The notes: generated from the letters alone by a model not told the origin. A stretch of DNA of 64,000 nt from CBDFGK01 sp965247075 (GCA_965247075.1 CBDFGK010000002.1:1426001-1490000); one strand, 5' to 3'. Numbered from the stretch's first letter, positions 1-9,496 are shown. Numbers and translations are program-made.

Positions 1-683
1 GCCGGGGTAGCGGTATCTTGCAGGGCAGTCATTAGCTGTTCGCGACTGCCCATCCAATCGCCGGTCACCGCAAACGCAAATACCAGCACTCGCGCCGGCG
101 CCCAGTCCACCCAAAACATGACCTTATCGAGCATGGCAAGCTGCGCGGCATCCCCGTTATCTTCCCGGTAGAGGTGCAACAGTCTATAGGCCAGTGCTCC
201 GGCGGCTCCGAACAACGCGAAATAGAAAATCACCCCGTACCAACGCTCAAAGCCCAGGTAACAAATACGTTGTTTGACCCAACGGTGCAACTGCTCGGGT
301 GTGTCCGGGCATTCGGCCGGATTATCCGCGACCAGATCCTGCAGGGAGAACCGGTAGGCCCCTTCAAAATCACCTTTGCTGCAAAATTCGCGGTAGCGCC
401 CCACCAGCGCCTCAAAATCCCGGCGCCCAAAGCTGTATAACAGCACCAACACCATCAACGCCAAAGTAACCAGGCCGAATAACCAACCGGTAGTCAGCCC
501 CAGCACCCACACCACAACTGCCACGGGCAGCAATACGGCAAGTGCCAACTGCAACTCAGCCATCAAACCGGAACCGGCTAATTTCCCGACCAACTGCCGA
601 AACCAGTCATCTGTGTGCACCGGTCCCGCTGAGCCCCAGTATTGAAGCAGCGCCAGCGCAATAATCAATGCTATAAAGGTCAC
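1..683 (-). CDS. ampE: AmpE-like inner-membrane protein, 3' end outside window
   Basis: The reverse strand is open from a GTG at 683 to the window edge (227 codons, no stop). It encodes hydrophobic segments separated by a soluble loop, including the motif ERWYGVIFYFALFGAAGAL and later VDWAPARVL, both typical of the AmpE/CobD-related family. The GTG overlaps the ampD stop by four bases (GTGA), so the pair is translationally coupled. AmpE is a membrane protein linked to beta-lactamase induction and cell-wall recycling; its precise role is poorly defined. The protein is cut off by the window edge, so the C-terminus cannot be judged. Confidence 0.85.
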   Translation of the reverse strand, partial: MTFIALIIALALLQYWGSAGPVHTDDWFRQLVGKLAGSGLMAELQLALAVLLPVAVVVWVLGLTTGWLFGLVTLALMVLVLLYSFGRRDFEALVGRYREFCSKGDFEGAYRFSLQDLVADNPAECPDTPEQLHRWVKQRICYLGFERWYGVIFYFALFGAAGALAYRLLHLYREDNGDAAQLAMLDKVMFWVDWAPARVLVFAFAVTGDWMGSREQLMTALQDTATP

Positions 684-1240
684 GTTTCCTGTTGCACTCC
701 CCTGATATGCTCGTGTAATTGACCCCAGTCAAAGGCCGCGCCGGGATCGGTTTTTCGACCCGGTGCAATATCACAATGGCCCGTAATGCGCTGGGGCGTG
801 ATAGCGGGATAAGCCTGCATCAACTGCACCGATACTCGCGCCAGACTGGTGTACTGAGCGTCAGTATAAGCCGCCTGATCGGTTCCCTCCAGTTCGATGC
901 CGATACTGTAACTGTTACAGTCGGGCACGCCGTCAAAACTGGACTGCCCGGTGTGCCAGGCTCGCTCTGCAAAGGAGACAAACTGCAGCAAGCTGCCGTC
1001 GCGCTCAATCAGCAAGTGGGCGGATACACGCATCTCGCGCAATTGCTCAAAATAGGGATGGGCATCACAATCAAGCCGGTTACAGAAAAAATTACGTATG
1101 CACTGACCACCGAACTGCCCCGGCGGCAAACTGATGTTGTGGATTACCAGCAGATCGATCTCTGCATGCTCCGGTCGAGCATCGTAATTGGGTGATGGAC
1201 AGCACTCTGCTTCGCACAACCAACCCTGTTCCTGCACCAT
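680..1240 (-). CDS. ampD: 1,6-anhydro-N-acetylmuramyl-L-alanine amidase AmpD
   Basis: AmpD is a cytoplasmic zinc amidase that removes the stem peptide from anhydro-muropeptides during peptidoglycan recycling. The 186-residue protein has the family's normal length and shows the zinc ligands H34 (VIHNISLPPG), H155 and D165 (GHCDIAPGRKTDPG), plus the conserved E116 in the IGIELEG strand. It lies first in a two-gene unit with ampE. Loss of AmpD de-represses AmpR/AmpC in organisms that have them, but no ampR or ampC is visible here. Confidence 0.96.
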   Translation of the reverse strand: MVQEQGWLCEAECCPSPNYDARPEHAEIDLLVIHNISLPPGQFGGQCIRNFFCNRLDCDAHPYFEQLREMRVSAHLLIERDGSLLQFVSFAERAWHTGQSSFDGVPDCNSYSIGIELEGTDQAAYTDAQYTSLARVSVQLMQAYPAITPQRITGHCDIAPGRKTDPGAAFDWGQLHEHIRGVQQET

Positions 1241-1303
1241 TGTGAATTCCGTTACGCATATTACGGGCTTATGATAGCTGATTATGGCCTGTATTGGCTG
1301 CTC

Positions 1304-1762
1304 TCAAGTTACCGCATTTCTCATGCCGCTCGCATTGCGAAAGTACCATTCACCGCTTGCGCTGAAGGCTTCAACCGCCGCCACAGTAGCCGGCTCCCAA
1401 ACGGGAGCTTCGCCGTCAATCTGACCAAGCGCCGTGGTCGAAGCATTCTGAACCGGGCCGCAATCGTCGGCCTGCGTGGCGTCGATAGCCGTGGCAACGG
1501 TTTCAATGATGGCACCGGCGTCCGCACCGGAAGCACTTGTCTCCAGGTCGCTGTTAAACTGAACTTCAGTGCGAACGCCGTCTTCACCGGAGTAATAGGT
1601 CGTGTAGGTGATGGTCTTGGGCTTTTTTGCAGGCGGCTGGGATAAAGTGGCGACAAGCTCGTCGGCTCCCTCGGGAGTCAATTCAAACACCGGAATGGTC
1701 ACTTCCTGGCTGTCCTTGCGGTCCCTTGAGTATCTGTCGCGAGGGTAATCATAGAGCTGCAT
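1304..1762 (-). CDS. Hypothetical protein at the end of the type III R-M operon
   Basis: 152 residues, not recognised. The first half is charged and polar (start MQLYDYPRDRYSRD, then a KKPKTITYTTYYSGEDG strand-like segment); the second half is rich in Ala, Asp and Thr with no signal peptide or membrane segment. It begins three bases after the res stop codon, so it is very probably co-translated with the restriction subunit. It may be an accessory or control protein of the restriction system; nothing in its sequence establishes this. Reading on the opposite strand is also open (1271-1645), but the operon spacing favours this strand. Confidence 0.6.
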   Translation of the reverse strand: MQLYDYPRDRYSRDRKDSQEVTIPVFELTPEGADELVATLSQPPAKKPKTITYTTYYSGEDGVRTEVQFNSDLETSASGADAGAIIETVATAIDATQADDCGPVQNASTTALGQIDGEAPVWEPATVAAVEAFSASGEWYFRNASGMRNAVT

Positions 1763-1765
1763 TGA

Positions 1766-4450
1766 TTAGCCCTCCTTGTATTTACGGAAATTGGCAGCAA
1801 GGTCGGCAAATGATTTTGGGCTGTATTTTTTGAAGCTCTCTTCATCCACGTAGACGAAATCGTACTCCACGTCAGACTGCACCCGATTGATGTCCTCGCA
1901 CCATTGCCGCAAGCGCGCCATCTTCAGCGGTACGTCCAGATCTTCCCGGCCCTTGGTCTCGACAATGACGATTTTCTTGTCCGACAGCTTGGCCACGAAA
2001 TCCGGGTAGTAGTTGGAAATGTTCCCGTCGGCATTGACGTAATCCAGTTTGAAATTGACCGCGAAGTAGAGTTTCGAGTAGGACACCACGTCCGGGCAAT
2101 CCTCCAGAAAGCTCGCAAACTGAAGTTCCAGTTTGTTATCACCGACGACGCGGTTGAAAAGGCTCTTTTTGGGCATGAGATATCCCTGGTCCTCCACCCG
2201 GAAAGGCCGCGTCTGGCGCAGCTTGATAGTGTCACGGATTTCTGCATCGCCCTTATCGCGCACCGTCAGAGCATTGATGGACTTTTTGAAGGTCTCGATC
2301 AGCGTCTTGGTGGCGGCCAGCTCCGAGAGGTTGCGCAGGGTGTTGGGGTGCTCAAGATCCACGGTCTGGTCAAACAGCTCCGTCTGTATGAAAGCCTTGA
2401 TCTTGCCGAAGAGCACGTCATACCCGCTGACCAGTCGCAATTCCTTCATAATGGTCCGGGCGAAATACCCGATCACACTGCGATAGTCGGCCACGCCTGC
2501 CGTATCGAGGATCGTGGTGTGCGTCACCTCGCCGGTGATGATGTCCTTGAAGACGATCTCCCGCTGCTCCTCCTCGCTGAATTGCTTGTAGGGTACGCGC
2601 TGATGCTCCATGGCACTCGCGTCCAGATCGGCGAGGTTCTTGTATTCCCGGTAGATGCGCGGAGTGAGCACCGGTATCTCGATGTCCAGCGCCTCAATGT
2701 CCTTCTTGTCGTTTTCGTTGTCAATCTCCACGACAAGCGGCGTCTTGGGCTTGGCACCCTCACCCATCGCCGTGCGTTCGAGTTCCACGCCTTCAGCCTG
2801 TATCGACTCCACGAAATCCATGAACGCATCCGTCCCGACGACACTGACGTATTCCTCCAACCCGCCGGGATACATCTTGCGCAGGCCGCGCCCGAGAGTC
2901 TGTTCCGGCAGGATATTGCTCTTGGCCGAATAGGCGCGCAGGCCGACAATGGTGGTGACGTTCCGCACGTCCCAGCCTTCCTTGAGCATTAAAACCGAGA
3001 CAATCACTTTGTAAGGGCTGTCCGGCTCGTCAATCCTGTTGGAATATTCGCGCAACTTCTCCAACTCTTCCCTGGCCTTGCCCGACGCGGCCTCGGAAAT
3101 ATCACCGTTGTTCTTGGTGTGAATGACCAGCACCGCATCCTTGAGGTCTGGGTACCGGCCTTTCAGGTATTTGGCCACGTCGTCACAATTCTTGGTGTCG
3201 TCGGTCATCACGAACAGGATGGCCTTCTTGCCCAGCTTTTCGTGCTCGGCGTAGGCCTTGCGCCACTCGATCACGCCAAGGTCGATGTAGTCGGCGTATT
3301 TCTCGGTGTATTTGGCGCTCTGGCGTTCCGAGAGTTTCGCCCGGCTGGGGGCATCAGGCAGGACGGGGTGCTTCACCACGTTCTGGGAAATTGCCTCGAC
3401 CAACGGGTAGTCGGACACGGTTTGCACGAAAATTGCGCCGTTGTTGTGCTTCGGCGTGGCGGTCACGTCCACCTGTAGCGCCAGCGACCCGCCCTTTTGC
3501 AAAAGTCGATTGTGGATGTCCTCAATGGATTTGAACCATGCGAGCCTTGAATCGTGGATGTGATGCGCCTCGTCGTTGAGCACCATCAGCTCGTCGATGT
3601 CGCGCACGATCATGCCCAGGTCCACGTTCGAATCCGTCGTCGCGCCCGTTGGACGCTTGCCAAAGAAATAATCCATAGTATCGTCGTCATCGGGCGAGGG
3701 TGGGATGTCGTCGCCCGAATAGACGCGGTGGATATTGGTCAGGAAGATATTGCCGGTGGGCTGGGTGACGCGCACCTCGTCCTGCTTGTGCAGGGTCAGT
3801 TGGAAATCGTCCCGCCAGTTGCGCCCATCGAATCCGTTGTCCGGCAGTACCGGGTCTTCGAAGAAAATCCGCAGACCCTGGAAGTCCTTGTAGATGCGAT
3901 CCAGCACGATGATGTTGGGGGTGATCACCAGGAAATTGCGTGCCAGTTCGGAATCCGGCTCATAGAGCTTGTGAAAAAAACTCCACGCCAGCGCGAGGCT
4001 CATCACCTTGGTCTTGCCGCTGCCGGTCGCCATCTTGATGACGAATCGTCCCCAGCTTTCGTCGAACATGCCCGCCGATACCGCGCCTGAGCTATCGAAG
4101 CGCATCAGGTCAAACTTGTCCTTCACCCCCACCACGTCATAGAGGTAGATGATCGTCTCCAACGCTTCCCGCTGGGCGAAGAAGTATTGAAACTCGGCCC
4201 TGGTGCCGTCGGCCTGCGGCAGCAGATGCGGTTCCTTGAACCACCAGTTCAGCAGGCTTTTGCTGGTGGCGCTCGCACCGACATAGCCGCTGTCACGAAA
4301 CTCCTTCACCTGCTTGCGAAGCTGCGCCACCAGTGGCGGCATGAGCTTGTCCATGCCGGTGTCACGCAACGCCTCGTCGGCTGGAAACCAACGGATTTCA
4401 GGATCGAGGATTGCATGCGGTGAATCGGGAAAGTCGAGATGTAGAGCCAT
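1766..4450 (-). CDS. res: Type III restriction endonuclease, Res subunit
   Basis: An 894-residue ATP-dependent restriction subunit that acts with Mod. Seen in order: Walker A ATGSGKTK at residues 141-148, DEAHH box at 293-297, further helicase motifs (VSVLMLKEGWDVRNVTT; EQTLGRGLRK), and a C-terminal nuclease core with PD at 816-817 and E-T-K at 831-833 (IVIVETKG). Length and domain order fit a complete EcoP15I-type Res. The start ATG overlaps the mod stop by one base (TAATG), so the genes are translationally coupled. It should cleave DNA only in complex with Mod after ATP-driven diffusion between inversely oriented sites. Confidence 0.95.
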   Translation of the reverse strand: MALHLDFPDSPHAILDPEIRWFPADEALRDTGMDKLMPPLVAQLRKQVKEFRDSGYVGASATSKSLLNWWFKEPHLLPQADGTRAEFQYFFAQREALETIIYLYDVVGVKDKFDLMRFDSSGAVSAGMFDESWGRFVIKMATGSGKTKVMSLALAWSFFHKLYEPDSELARNFLVITPNIIVLDRIYKDFQGLRIFFEDPVLPDNGFDGRNWRDDFQLTLHKQDEVRVTQPTGNIFLTNIHRVYSGDDIPPSPDDDDTMDYFFGKRPTGATTDSNVDLGMIVRDIDELMVLNDEAHHIHDSRLAWFKSIEDIHNRLLQKGGSLALQVDVTATPKHNNGAIFVQTVSDYPLVEAISQNVVKHPVLPDAPSRAKLSERQSAKYTEKYADYIDLGVIEWRKAYAEHEKLGKKAILFVMTDDTKNCDDVAKYLKGRYPDLKDAVLVIHTKNNGDISEAASGKAREELEKLREYSNRIDEPDSPYKVIVSVLMLKEGWDVRNVTTIVGLRAYSAKSNILPEQTLGRGLRKMYPGGLEEYVSVVGTDAFMDFVESIQAEGVELERTAMGEGAKPKTPLVVEIDNENDKKDIEALDIEIPVLTPRIYREYKNLADLDASAMEHQRVPYKQFSEEEQREIVFKDIITGEVTHTTILDTAGVADYRSVIGYFARTIMKELRLVSGYDVLFGKIKAFIQTELFDQTVDLEHPNTLRNLSELAATKTLIETFKKSINALTVRDKGDAEIRDTIKLRQTRPFRVEDQGYLMPKKSLFNRVVGDNKLELQFASFLEDCPDVVSYSKLYFAVNFKLDYVNADGNISNYYPDFVAKLSDKKIVIVETKGREDLDVPLKMARLRQWCEDINRVQSDVEYDFVYVDEESFKKYSPKSFADLAANFRKYKEG

Positions 4451-6534
4451 TATGCTTTCCCTCCCACGTTCACTTCGACAATGGTCATTGTGTCATTGCC
4501 GAATATGTCCACGACCTTGACGGCCACTGTACCCCGTCCGGGTGCGCATTCATAGGCGACACTGGTGAGTTCCAGAGAGCGGTCTTTTTTAGTGCGAAAG
4601 CTCTGCCATTCGTTTTCGAAGACGAAGTCTCCGGTCCACTGCTCCTCCCATTCTCCGGTCTCGGCGTTCTGTACGCGGATGATCTCGCGCTTGCTCTCGA
4701 AATCGAAATCCACCGACCAGTAGTCGATCCAGTCCGTCCAGTTCTCGGTGAGGGTCTCGCGGGTGACGATGCCGTCCTTGTCCTTGGTCACCTTCACGAT
4801 CTGGCCGCGCTCGACCACGATCTTGCTGCCCCTGTTCTTGAGGGCCGCCTCGGCGTTGGCGATGGAATCTTGAGAATAAAAGACCGAGAAATCGGTCAAC
4901 TCCATCGCCACGCTATTGCCCTTCACATGTGGCTTGACCTCAATGAAGGCCACGTCGTGGAACACCACCTGGTTCTTCTCGACTGCCCGCTTGTCGAATA
5001 CCTCGGCGGGAATGTATTTAGGCGCGATGTCGATGCCCTTGCTGCGCGCCTCGTCCAGCAGGTTGGGGAACAGACCCATCTCAAACTCGAAGCCGAGGAT
5101 GTCAACCCTGGTGATGTGTTGTTTGCGGCATTCCAGGATGATCTCCTCGACGAACAGCCGCGTCACCGGCAGGTTGATCGGGCCAATCGCCACCAATCGT
5201 CCGGCGCGCTTGCCGTGGAAGGTGGCAAAACCTGTGGTCTTCTCCGCCCGGTAGGCGCGCAGGATCAGGTCCAGGAACGCCGCTTCCTTTGCCGCGATCT
5301 GCTGTTGTTTCTGCTCCTCGCGCAGGTCGGGGTTAATGCCGATGAAGTGCTGTCGCTCATACTTGCCCAGGTTGAGAATTTCGAATGCGCGGTAGTCTTT
5401 GCCCTCGGCCTTGAGTTGGCGCTGCACGCCGATCATCCGCTTGCGGGTGGTGTGGATGGCGAATTTGCCTAGATCGCTGACGATCCATTTGCGGCCAAGT
5501 TTTTCCGCCACGGCAGCAGTTGTGCCGGAGCCGCAGAAGAAGTCGGCAATCAGATCGCCTTCATTGGAGGATAGTTCTATGATACGGGCTAATAGCTCTT
5601 CGGACTTTTGAGTCGGATAGTAGAGCTTTTCTGGATCAGTCGGGCTTGTAATCTTCTTTACGTCAGGCCACCAGTTGTTGATAGGTGTGCCTTCGACTCT
5701 GAGCGTCGCATCTGGTCCCTTCACTGCTGTACGACCGCGTTGCACCGTTCCCTCTGAATATGGGCGAAATTGTGGATTGTAGGTCCATGAATTACCTTTT
5801 GAGAACCAATAAATATCGTCATGTTTTTTTGGCATCCCCGTTCTCGGGACTCCACCGCCACTATATAGCCATAAAATGTGATTTCGAATTGCGTCCTTCC
5901 CAAATACTTCATCAAGAATTAGCCTGATATAGCTGTTCACCCGCCAATCACAATGCACATAAATACTGCCATCCTCGGCCAGTAAATCCCGCATCAGTAC
6001 CAGCCGCTCATAGATCATGGCGATAAAGGAATCTGCGCCGTGGCCCCAAGTGTCGCGGTAGGCAATTTCTTCGAGGATGTTTGGCTTCTTGGTGAAGGTG
6101 TCGCCGCCAATCTCGATGTCCATTGAGAAATCTGCGCCAACATCAAAAGGCGGGTCGATATAAATTAGTTTGAGGCCACCTTGCGCCTCAATCTCGTCAC
6201 GCAATGGGCCATTTTTCAGCGATGACAGGATCAACTTGTTGTCGCCCCAGATCAGCTTGTTGGTCCAACCTTTAAGCTGGCGGCCACGCGCGTCTAAATC
6301 GAACAGCGATCCTTGCAGCGCGGTATCCGATGGCTTTTCCGCGCGCGGCTCGTCCACCTGTTCGATGGTCTGAAACGGCAGGATAACGTTGCACACCTCA
6401 TTGGTCTTGCCGTTCCAGACCAGTTCGACCTCCCGCTTGTCCCCGAACAGCAGGAAGCGGTATTTGTCCGGCAGCGGTTTACCCGCCTCCAGATGTTTGT
6501 TGATATCTCTTATTTCATTGTCAGTAAGCTTCAT
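4450..6534 (-). CDS. mod: Type III DNA methyltransferase, Mod subunit
   Basis: A 694-residue adenine methyltransferase of the beta class: the catalytic motif DPPF (127-130) precedes the SAM-binding motif FCGSGTT (333-339). Both are intact, with a GDNKLIL motif just before the first. The middle region (about 360-560) should hold target recognition, but the specificity cannot be read from sequence. Its start codon overlaps the stop of the truncated res copy upstream (ATGA). The N-terminal block around 45-99 is almost duplicated in the mod stub at 9493-9870. No simple repeat tract suggesting phase variation is visible in this gene. Confidence 0.95.
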   Translation of the reverse strand: MKLTDNEIRDINKHLEAGKPLPDKYRFLLFGDKREVELVWNGKTNEVCNVILPFQTIEQVDEPRAEKPSDTALQGSLFDLDARGRQLKGWTNKLIWGDNKLILSSLKNGPLRDEIEAQGGLKLIYIDPPFDVGADFSMDIEIGGDTFTKKPNILEEIAYRDTWGHGADSFIAMIYERLVLMRDLLAEDGSIYVHCDWRVNSYIRLILDEVFGKDAIRNHILWLYSGGGVPRTGMPKKHDDIYWFSKGNSWTYNPQFRPYSEGTVQRGRTAVKGPDATLRVEGTPINNWWPDVKKITSPTDPEKLYYPTQKSEELLARIIELSSNEGDLIADFFCGSGTTAAVAEKLGRKWIVSDLGKFAIHTTRKRMIGVQRQLKAEGKDYRAFEILNLGKYERQHFIGINPDLREEQKQQQIAAKEAAFLDLILRAYRAEKTTGFATFHGKRAGRLVAIGPINLPVTRLFVEEIILECRKQHITRVDILGFEFEMGLFPNLLDEARSKGIDIAPKYIPAEVFDKRAVEKNQVVFHDVAFIEVKPHVKGNSVAMELTDFSVFYSQDSIANAEAALKNRGSKIVVERGQIVKVTKDKDGIVTRETLTENWTDWIDYWSVDFDFESKREIIRVQNAETGEWEEQWTGDFVFENEWQSFRTKKDRSLELTSVAYECAPGRGTVAVKVVDIFGNDTMTIVEVNVGGKA

Positions 6535-6549
6535 TGATCGGTCCCATTC
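6531..6549. repeat. 19-bp direct repeat, copy 1 (res-stub/mod junction)
   Basis: The sequence TCATTGATCGGTCCCATTC occurs here and again at 9818-9836. Here it spans the last codons of the truncated res and the mod start; in the second copy it lies inside the mod stub. It flanks about 3.3 kb carrying the nested defence genes and marks a likely recombination joint. Confidence 0.8.
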
Positions 6550-7085
6550 GTAATCATAGTGTTGTCGTCGTCTGGCGTGATCAGAAAATTACGCGCAAGC
6601 GTTGAGTGGGGCTCGTAGAGTTTGTGAAAATAGCACCAGGCCAAGGCGAGACTGAGCACCTTGGTCTTACCGGTTGCCATCTTGATGACAAAACGCAACC
6701 AGTCCTCGTCAAACAATCCAGCAGACACGGCGTCGGTGGAATCAAACCGTATCAGATCAAACTTGTCTTTGACTCTGGCGACTTCATACAGATAAATAAC
6801 CGTCTCAATGGCTTCCCGCTGGGCAAAGCAGTATTGAAACTGTGCTGTGGTGCCGTCTGGTTTTGGCAGGAAATGCTCTGTTTCAAACCACCATCTCAAC
6901 AAACTGATGCTGGTGTCGGTTGCGCCTTGATAATTTTTATCGCGCCATGTCTTCACCTGTTGGCGCAATTTCTGCACCAGCGGTGGTAACTTGTCCATGC
7001 GCTTGTCGGGCTCGTCTGGTAGCCAACGGATGGCGGGGTCCAAAATGAGGTGAGGGGAATCAGGAAAATCAGTTGGAATAGGCAT
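6531..7085 (-). pseudogene. Truncated second Res subunit (type III), internal deletion
   Basis: The 184-residue reading frame matches the first ~175 residues of the intact Res (DFPDSPH, FAQREAIETVIYLYE, FDLIRFDS, LALAW, LARNFL). The P-loop has lost two residues (ATGKTK instead of ATGSGKTK). After LARNFLITP the frame jumps to a PDDDNT segment matching residues ~252-258 of the intact copy and then stops, so all later helicase motifs and the nuclease are gone. It cannot be an active motor. The frame stays open and its stop overlaps the mod start, so translational coupling into the intact mod is preserved. Confidence 0.88.
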
Positions 7086-7107
7086 GAGGAATATTCGTTA
7101 TGAAACT

Positions 7108-7527
7108 CTATTTACGAATGGCGGCGGCAACAATAATGCTGGCGAATTCAATCAGGTCGTCGGCTTGTTTGTTAATCACCTGCTCCACGATCCTATAGTC
7201 AATCTCCCGATATTGATGGACGAGAACATTTCTGAAACCGACCATGCCAATCAGTTTCTTTTCCAATTCGACGCCGATGATATTCGCTTTTCGGAGCAGG
7301 GTGAAACTCTCGGCGCTGTCGGCTGGCCAGCCTAATTTTTCCGTGCGTATCATTTGGTTCGCCATATCCAACACCTGCTCGCACGCGCGTTGCAGGTTCA
7401 AAACGATAATGTCCTGCTTGTCGTAATCTTTATCAAACGGAAGTTGCGACGGACTTTTCCGTGCGTCTTTAGCGCGTTGCACACAGCGCTCAACACTCTG
7501 CTGCTTGCTTATGAAAAGTTCATTCAT
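7108..7527 (-). CDS. hepT: HepT-like RNase toxin (DUF86)
   Basis: 139 residues, HEPN-fold toxin of the MntA/HepT system. The RNase active-site motif R-x4-H-x-Y is present as RNVLVHQY (R99, H104, Y106) near the C-terminus, as in the family, preceded by helical segments. Known biology: HepT acts as an RNase until MntA adds AMP to the tyrosine of this motif. The ATG overlaps the mntA stop (ATGA), so antitoxin and toxin are coupled with antitoxin first. The truncated res follows after a 22-base gap. Confidence 0.9.
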   Translation of the reverse strand: MNELFISKQQSVERCVQRAKDARKSPSQLPFDKDYDKQDIIVLNLQRACEQVLDMANQMIRTEKLGWPADSAESFTLLRKANIIGVELEKKLIGMVGFRNVLVHQYREIDYRIVEQVINKQADDLIEFASIIVAAAIRK

Positions 7528-7937
7528 TGCGCGAATACCCGCCCGCTTGTGATGATTTCTCTGCGGATTTCCGCGCGTTCTCGATTCAGTTTTTGATGCA
7601 TTGATAGAACAAGGGCTTCAAAGCGAATCCGCTCATTCTCGTCAGCGCAATGTATCAACCTGCCGGTATGCAGAATTTCCGCCTGGAAGGCCGTATCCGC
7701 GTAACGCAGATTGGCAAGGTCTGCGCGTTCCACCTTTGCCGCTTGCGCCACCGCAACCGAAAGTAGCCCCCAATCCCAAAGGTCAATCGCCCGCGCCGTC
7801 TCAACCGGCAACAACACGCCAACATCCACATCGCTGTCCCGCCGTTGATACGCGGTGCCCCAGGTGCCGTAGAGATAGATGGCTTGGGTGTCGGGGTGGG
7901 CGATGAGGATGGGGGCGGTGATATTATGGTGATTCAT
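7524..7937 (-). CDS. mntA: MntA-like minimal nucleotidyltransferase antitoxin
   Basis: 137 residues with the polymerase-beta-type motif G-T-x10-D-x-D: G24, T25, D36 and D38 (GTWGTAYQRRDSDVDVG). Most relatives carry Ser rather than Thr in the second position. Known members inactivate HepT by AMPylation. The gene starts within the stop of the AAA-ATPase gene (ATGA overlap) and ends within the start of hepT, giving an unbroken translational chain from the ATPase through to the toxin. Confidence 0.9.
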   Translation of the reverse strand: MNHHNITAPILIAHPDTQAIYLYGTWGTAYQRRDSDVDVGVLLPVETARAIDLWDWGLLSVAVAQAAKVERADLANLRYADTAFQAEILHTGRLIHCADENERIRFEALVLSMHQKLNRERAEIRREIITSGRVFAQ

Positions 7938-9496
7938 AGCACTTTGTCACCAAAGATGTCAGCCTCTAATGTTTTGTATACTTTCATTTCAGGCGTGATT
8001 AGTCTGGACATAGTGTTTATCAAAAAATCATCCGTATTATCCCCAACAGGATTTTGACAAAACTCCCTATTTGCCGCATTTCTAACGTCATTAACACTGG
8101 GTTTTGCATTGGTGTGCTTGTGACGAGCTGCTTGCAAGATATTTATGGCATCAGGATTGCCTTTTTCTGTACATAATTTTTCCAATACTTTTTCATCCAA
8201 AAGATATTCTTCAATATTTTTTCGAGACAGGACTTTATTGTTTTTAGTGATGCGTTCTTTCCTGCCATCACCAGTAAGATGATCTCTATCGCGTAATGTT
8301 AAAACCGTTGCGCCTTTGGAAGTGTTTCTGAATATGGTGGCAAAACCTTTCAATTGACTTTTACCTCCCGCAGAAACAAACAAGACATCCGGATTCTCCG
8401 AAGCAAATATATTGTTGTAGCATTGAGCATCAAAGCTTCTTTCAGGACATGACTCACAGATGATCAGGGTGCCAGGAAGAATTAAATCCGCCAAATCGTC
8501 GAGGGCTACCGAGTGCATACGCACCCACAGCGCACGATTCATTCGCGCTGGTTTTATTTTTTGTGGCTTATCAAAATCAAGATTATCAAAATCCAAGAAC
8601 ACTACTTTCTCTGGTTCCTTACGTTGTAAATTATAGGCTTCTCGCATCATGCCTATTGAATGTGTGGCAATCCATAACTGGCAATTATCAGGAATTATTG
8701 TATACAAGATGCTCAATAATTGTTGCTGAATTTTCATCCCGATATGAGCTTCTGGTTCATCAATGCAAAAAACCGTGTCATCATATTCCCGACGCTTCAC
8801 AACTAAATCAAGAATCAAATCGAACGCAGCTTTTTCACCACCTGAAAGATTTTCATAAGCGAATTTTTTCACCTCTCCTTTGTTGAATCGGAAGGTCGCA
8901 TGTCCAGCCAGGGGATTGCCTAAACTGTTCAATTCTAATGTAGGAAATATGTCACGGACAGCCTCTCGAATATCAGCCAGTATTTCATCTCGAAATACTT
9001 CCAAAGTTGTATCATTTTTGCCTTCTTCAAAAAGGTTTTCTAATGCTTGCGAAACCAGACGCCTGTAATTGAGGCTTGTCGCTTGGTCGTTATCAATCAT
9101 TTTCTGAATTCGTTCTTCTTCCAAAGCAGGGCTTACTTTTTGTAATTGATCAATTGAAAATGAAGGATCATTCCGATATGCAGAGCGAACATACACGGCT
9201 TTGCGCCAAGAAGTTCTATTTTTCGGTTGCGCGACATGGAAAGTTAAGTGAACACCATCAATAACATGTCTGAAATCTGAGCGTTTAGGTATACGATCGT
9301 AGTAACTGCCATCCGTATTACTAGCAGTTCGGGTTGCTTCGTATTTAGCTTTTCGATGAATGGCATCAAACACCGAAGATTTACCGCAACCATTAGGCCC
9401 AACAAGCACGACCAAGTTGGCCGACTCTGGCAATTCGGAAACGGTCAAATCTTTGAACCGTTTGAAATCCTTAAGATAGATGCTCTCGATTTTCAC
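7934..9496 (-). CDS. AAA ATPase fused to TOPRIM-like domain (OLD/PARIS-like defence protein)
   Basis: 520 residues. N-terminal ABC-type ATPase: Walker A GPNGCGKS (33-40), signature LSGGEK (217-222), Walker B CIDEPE (244-249) and H-loop ATHS (277-280). From about residue 343 there is a second domain with E348 after a hydrophobic strand (LIICES), a GGKSQL turn (378-383), an acidic D-x-D (D403, D405 in TLRDRDH) and NIEEYLLD (427-434). This pattern resembles the TOPRIM/DUF4435 part of OLD nucleases or of the PARIS AriA/AriB pair fused in one chain. It is visibly more A+T-rich than its neighbours. An anti-phage role is inferred from domain type and position; the exact family is uncertain. Confidence 0.75.
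   Translation of the reverse strand: MKIESIYLKDFKRFKDLTVSELPESANLVVLVGPNGCGKSSVFDAIHRKAKYEATRTASNTDGSYYDRIPKRSDFRHVIDGVHLTFHVAQPKNRTSWRKAVYVRSAYRNDPSFSIDQLQKVSPALEEERIQKMIDNDQATSLNYRRLVSQALENLFEEGKNDTTLEVFRDEILADIREAVRDIFPTLELNSLGNPLAGHATFRFNKGEVKKFAYENLSGGEKAAFDLILDLVVKRREYDDTVFCIDEPEAHIGMKIQQQLLSILYTIIPDNCQLWIATHSIGMMREAYNLQRKEPEKVVFLDFDNLDFDKPQKIKPARMNRALWVRMHSVALDDLADLILPGTLIICESCPERSFDAQCYNNIFASENPDVLFVSAGGKSQLKGFATIFRNTSKGATVLTLRDRDHLTGDGRKERITKNNKVLSRKNIEEYLLDEKVLEKLCTEKGNPDAINILQAARHKHTNAKPSVNDVRNAANREFCQNPVGDNTDDFLINTMSRLITPEMKVYKTLEADIFGDKVL

Noticed and set aside
1271..1645. Long open frame on the + strand opposite the small protein behind res
   Set aside because: The reverse-strand frame starts three bases after res and fits the operon; the + frame has no ribosome site or recognisable domain.
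1904..2992. 362-codon + strand frame inside res
   Set aside because: Antisense shadow of a gene with clear helicase and nuclease motifs on the other strand.
4411..5472. 353-codon + strand frame inside mod
   Set aside because: Antisense shadow of mod; its reading shows no domain.
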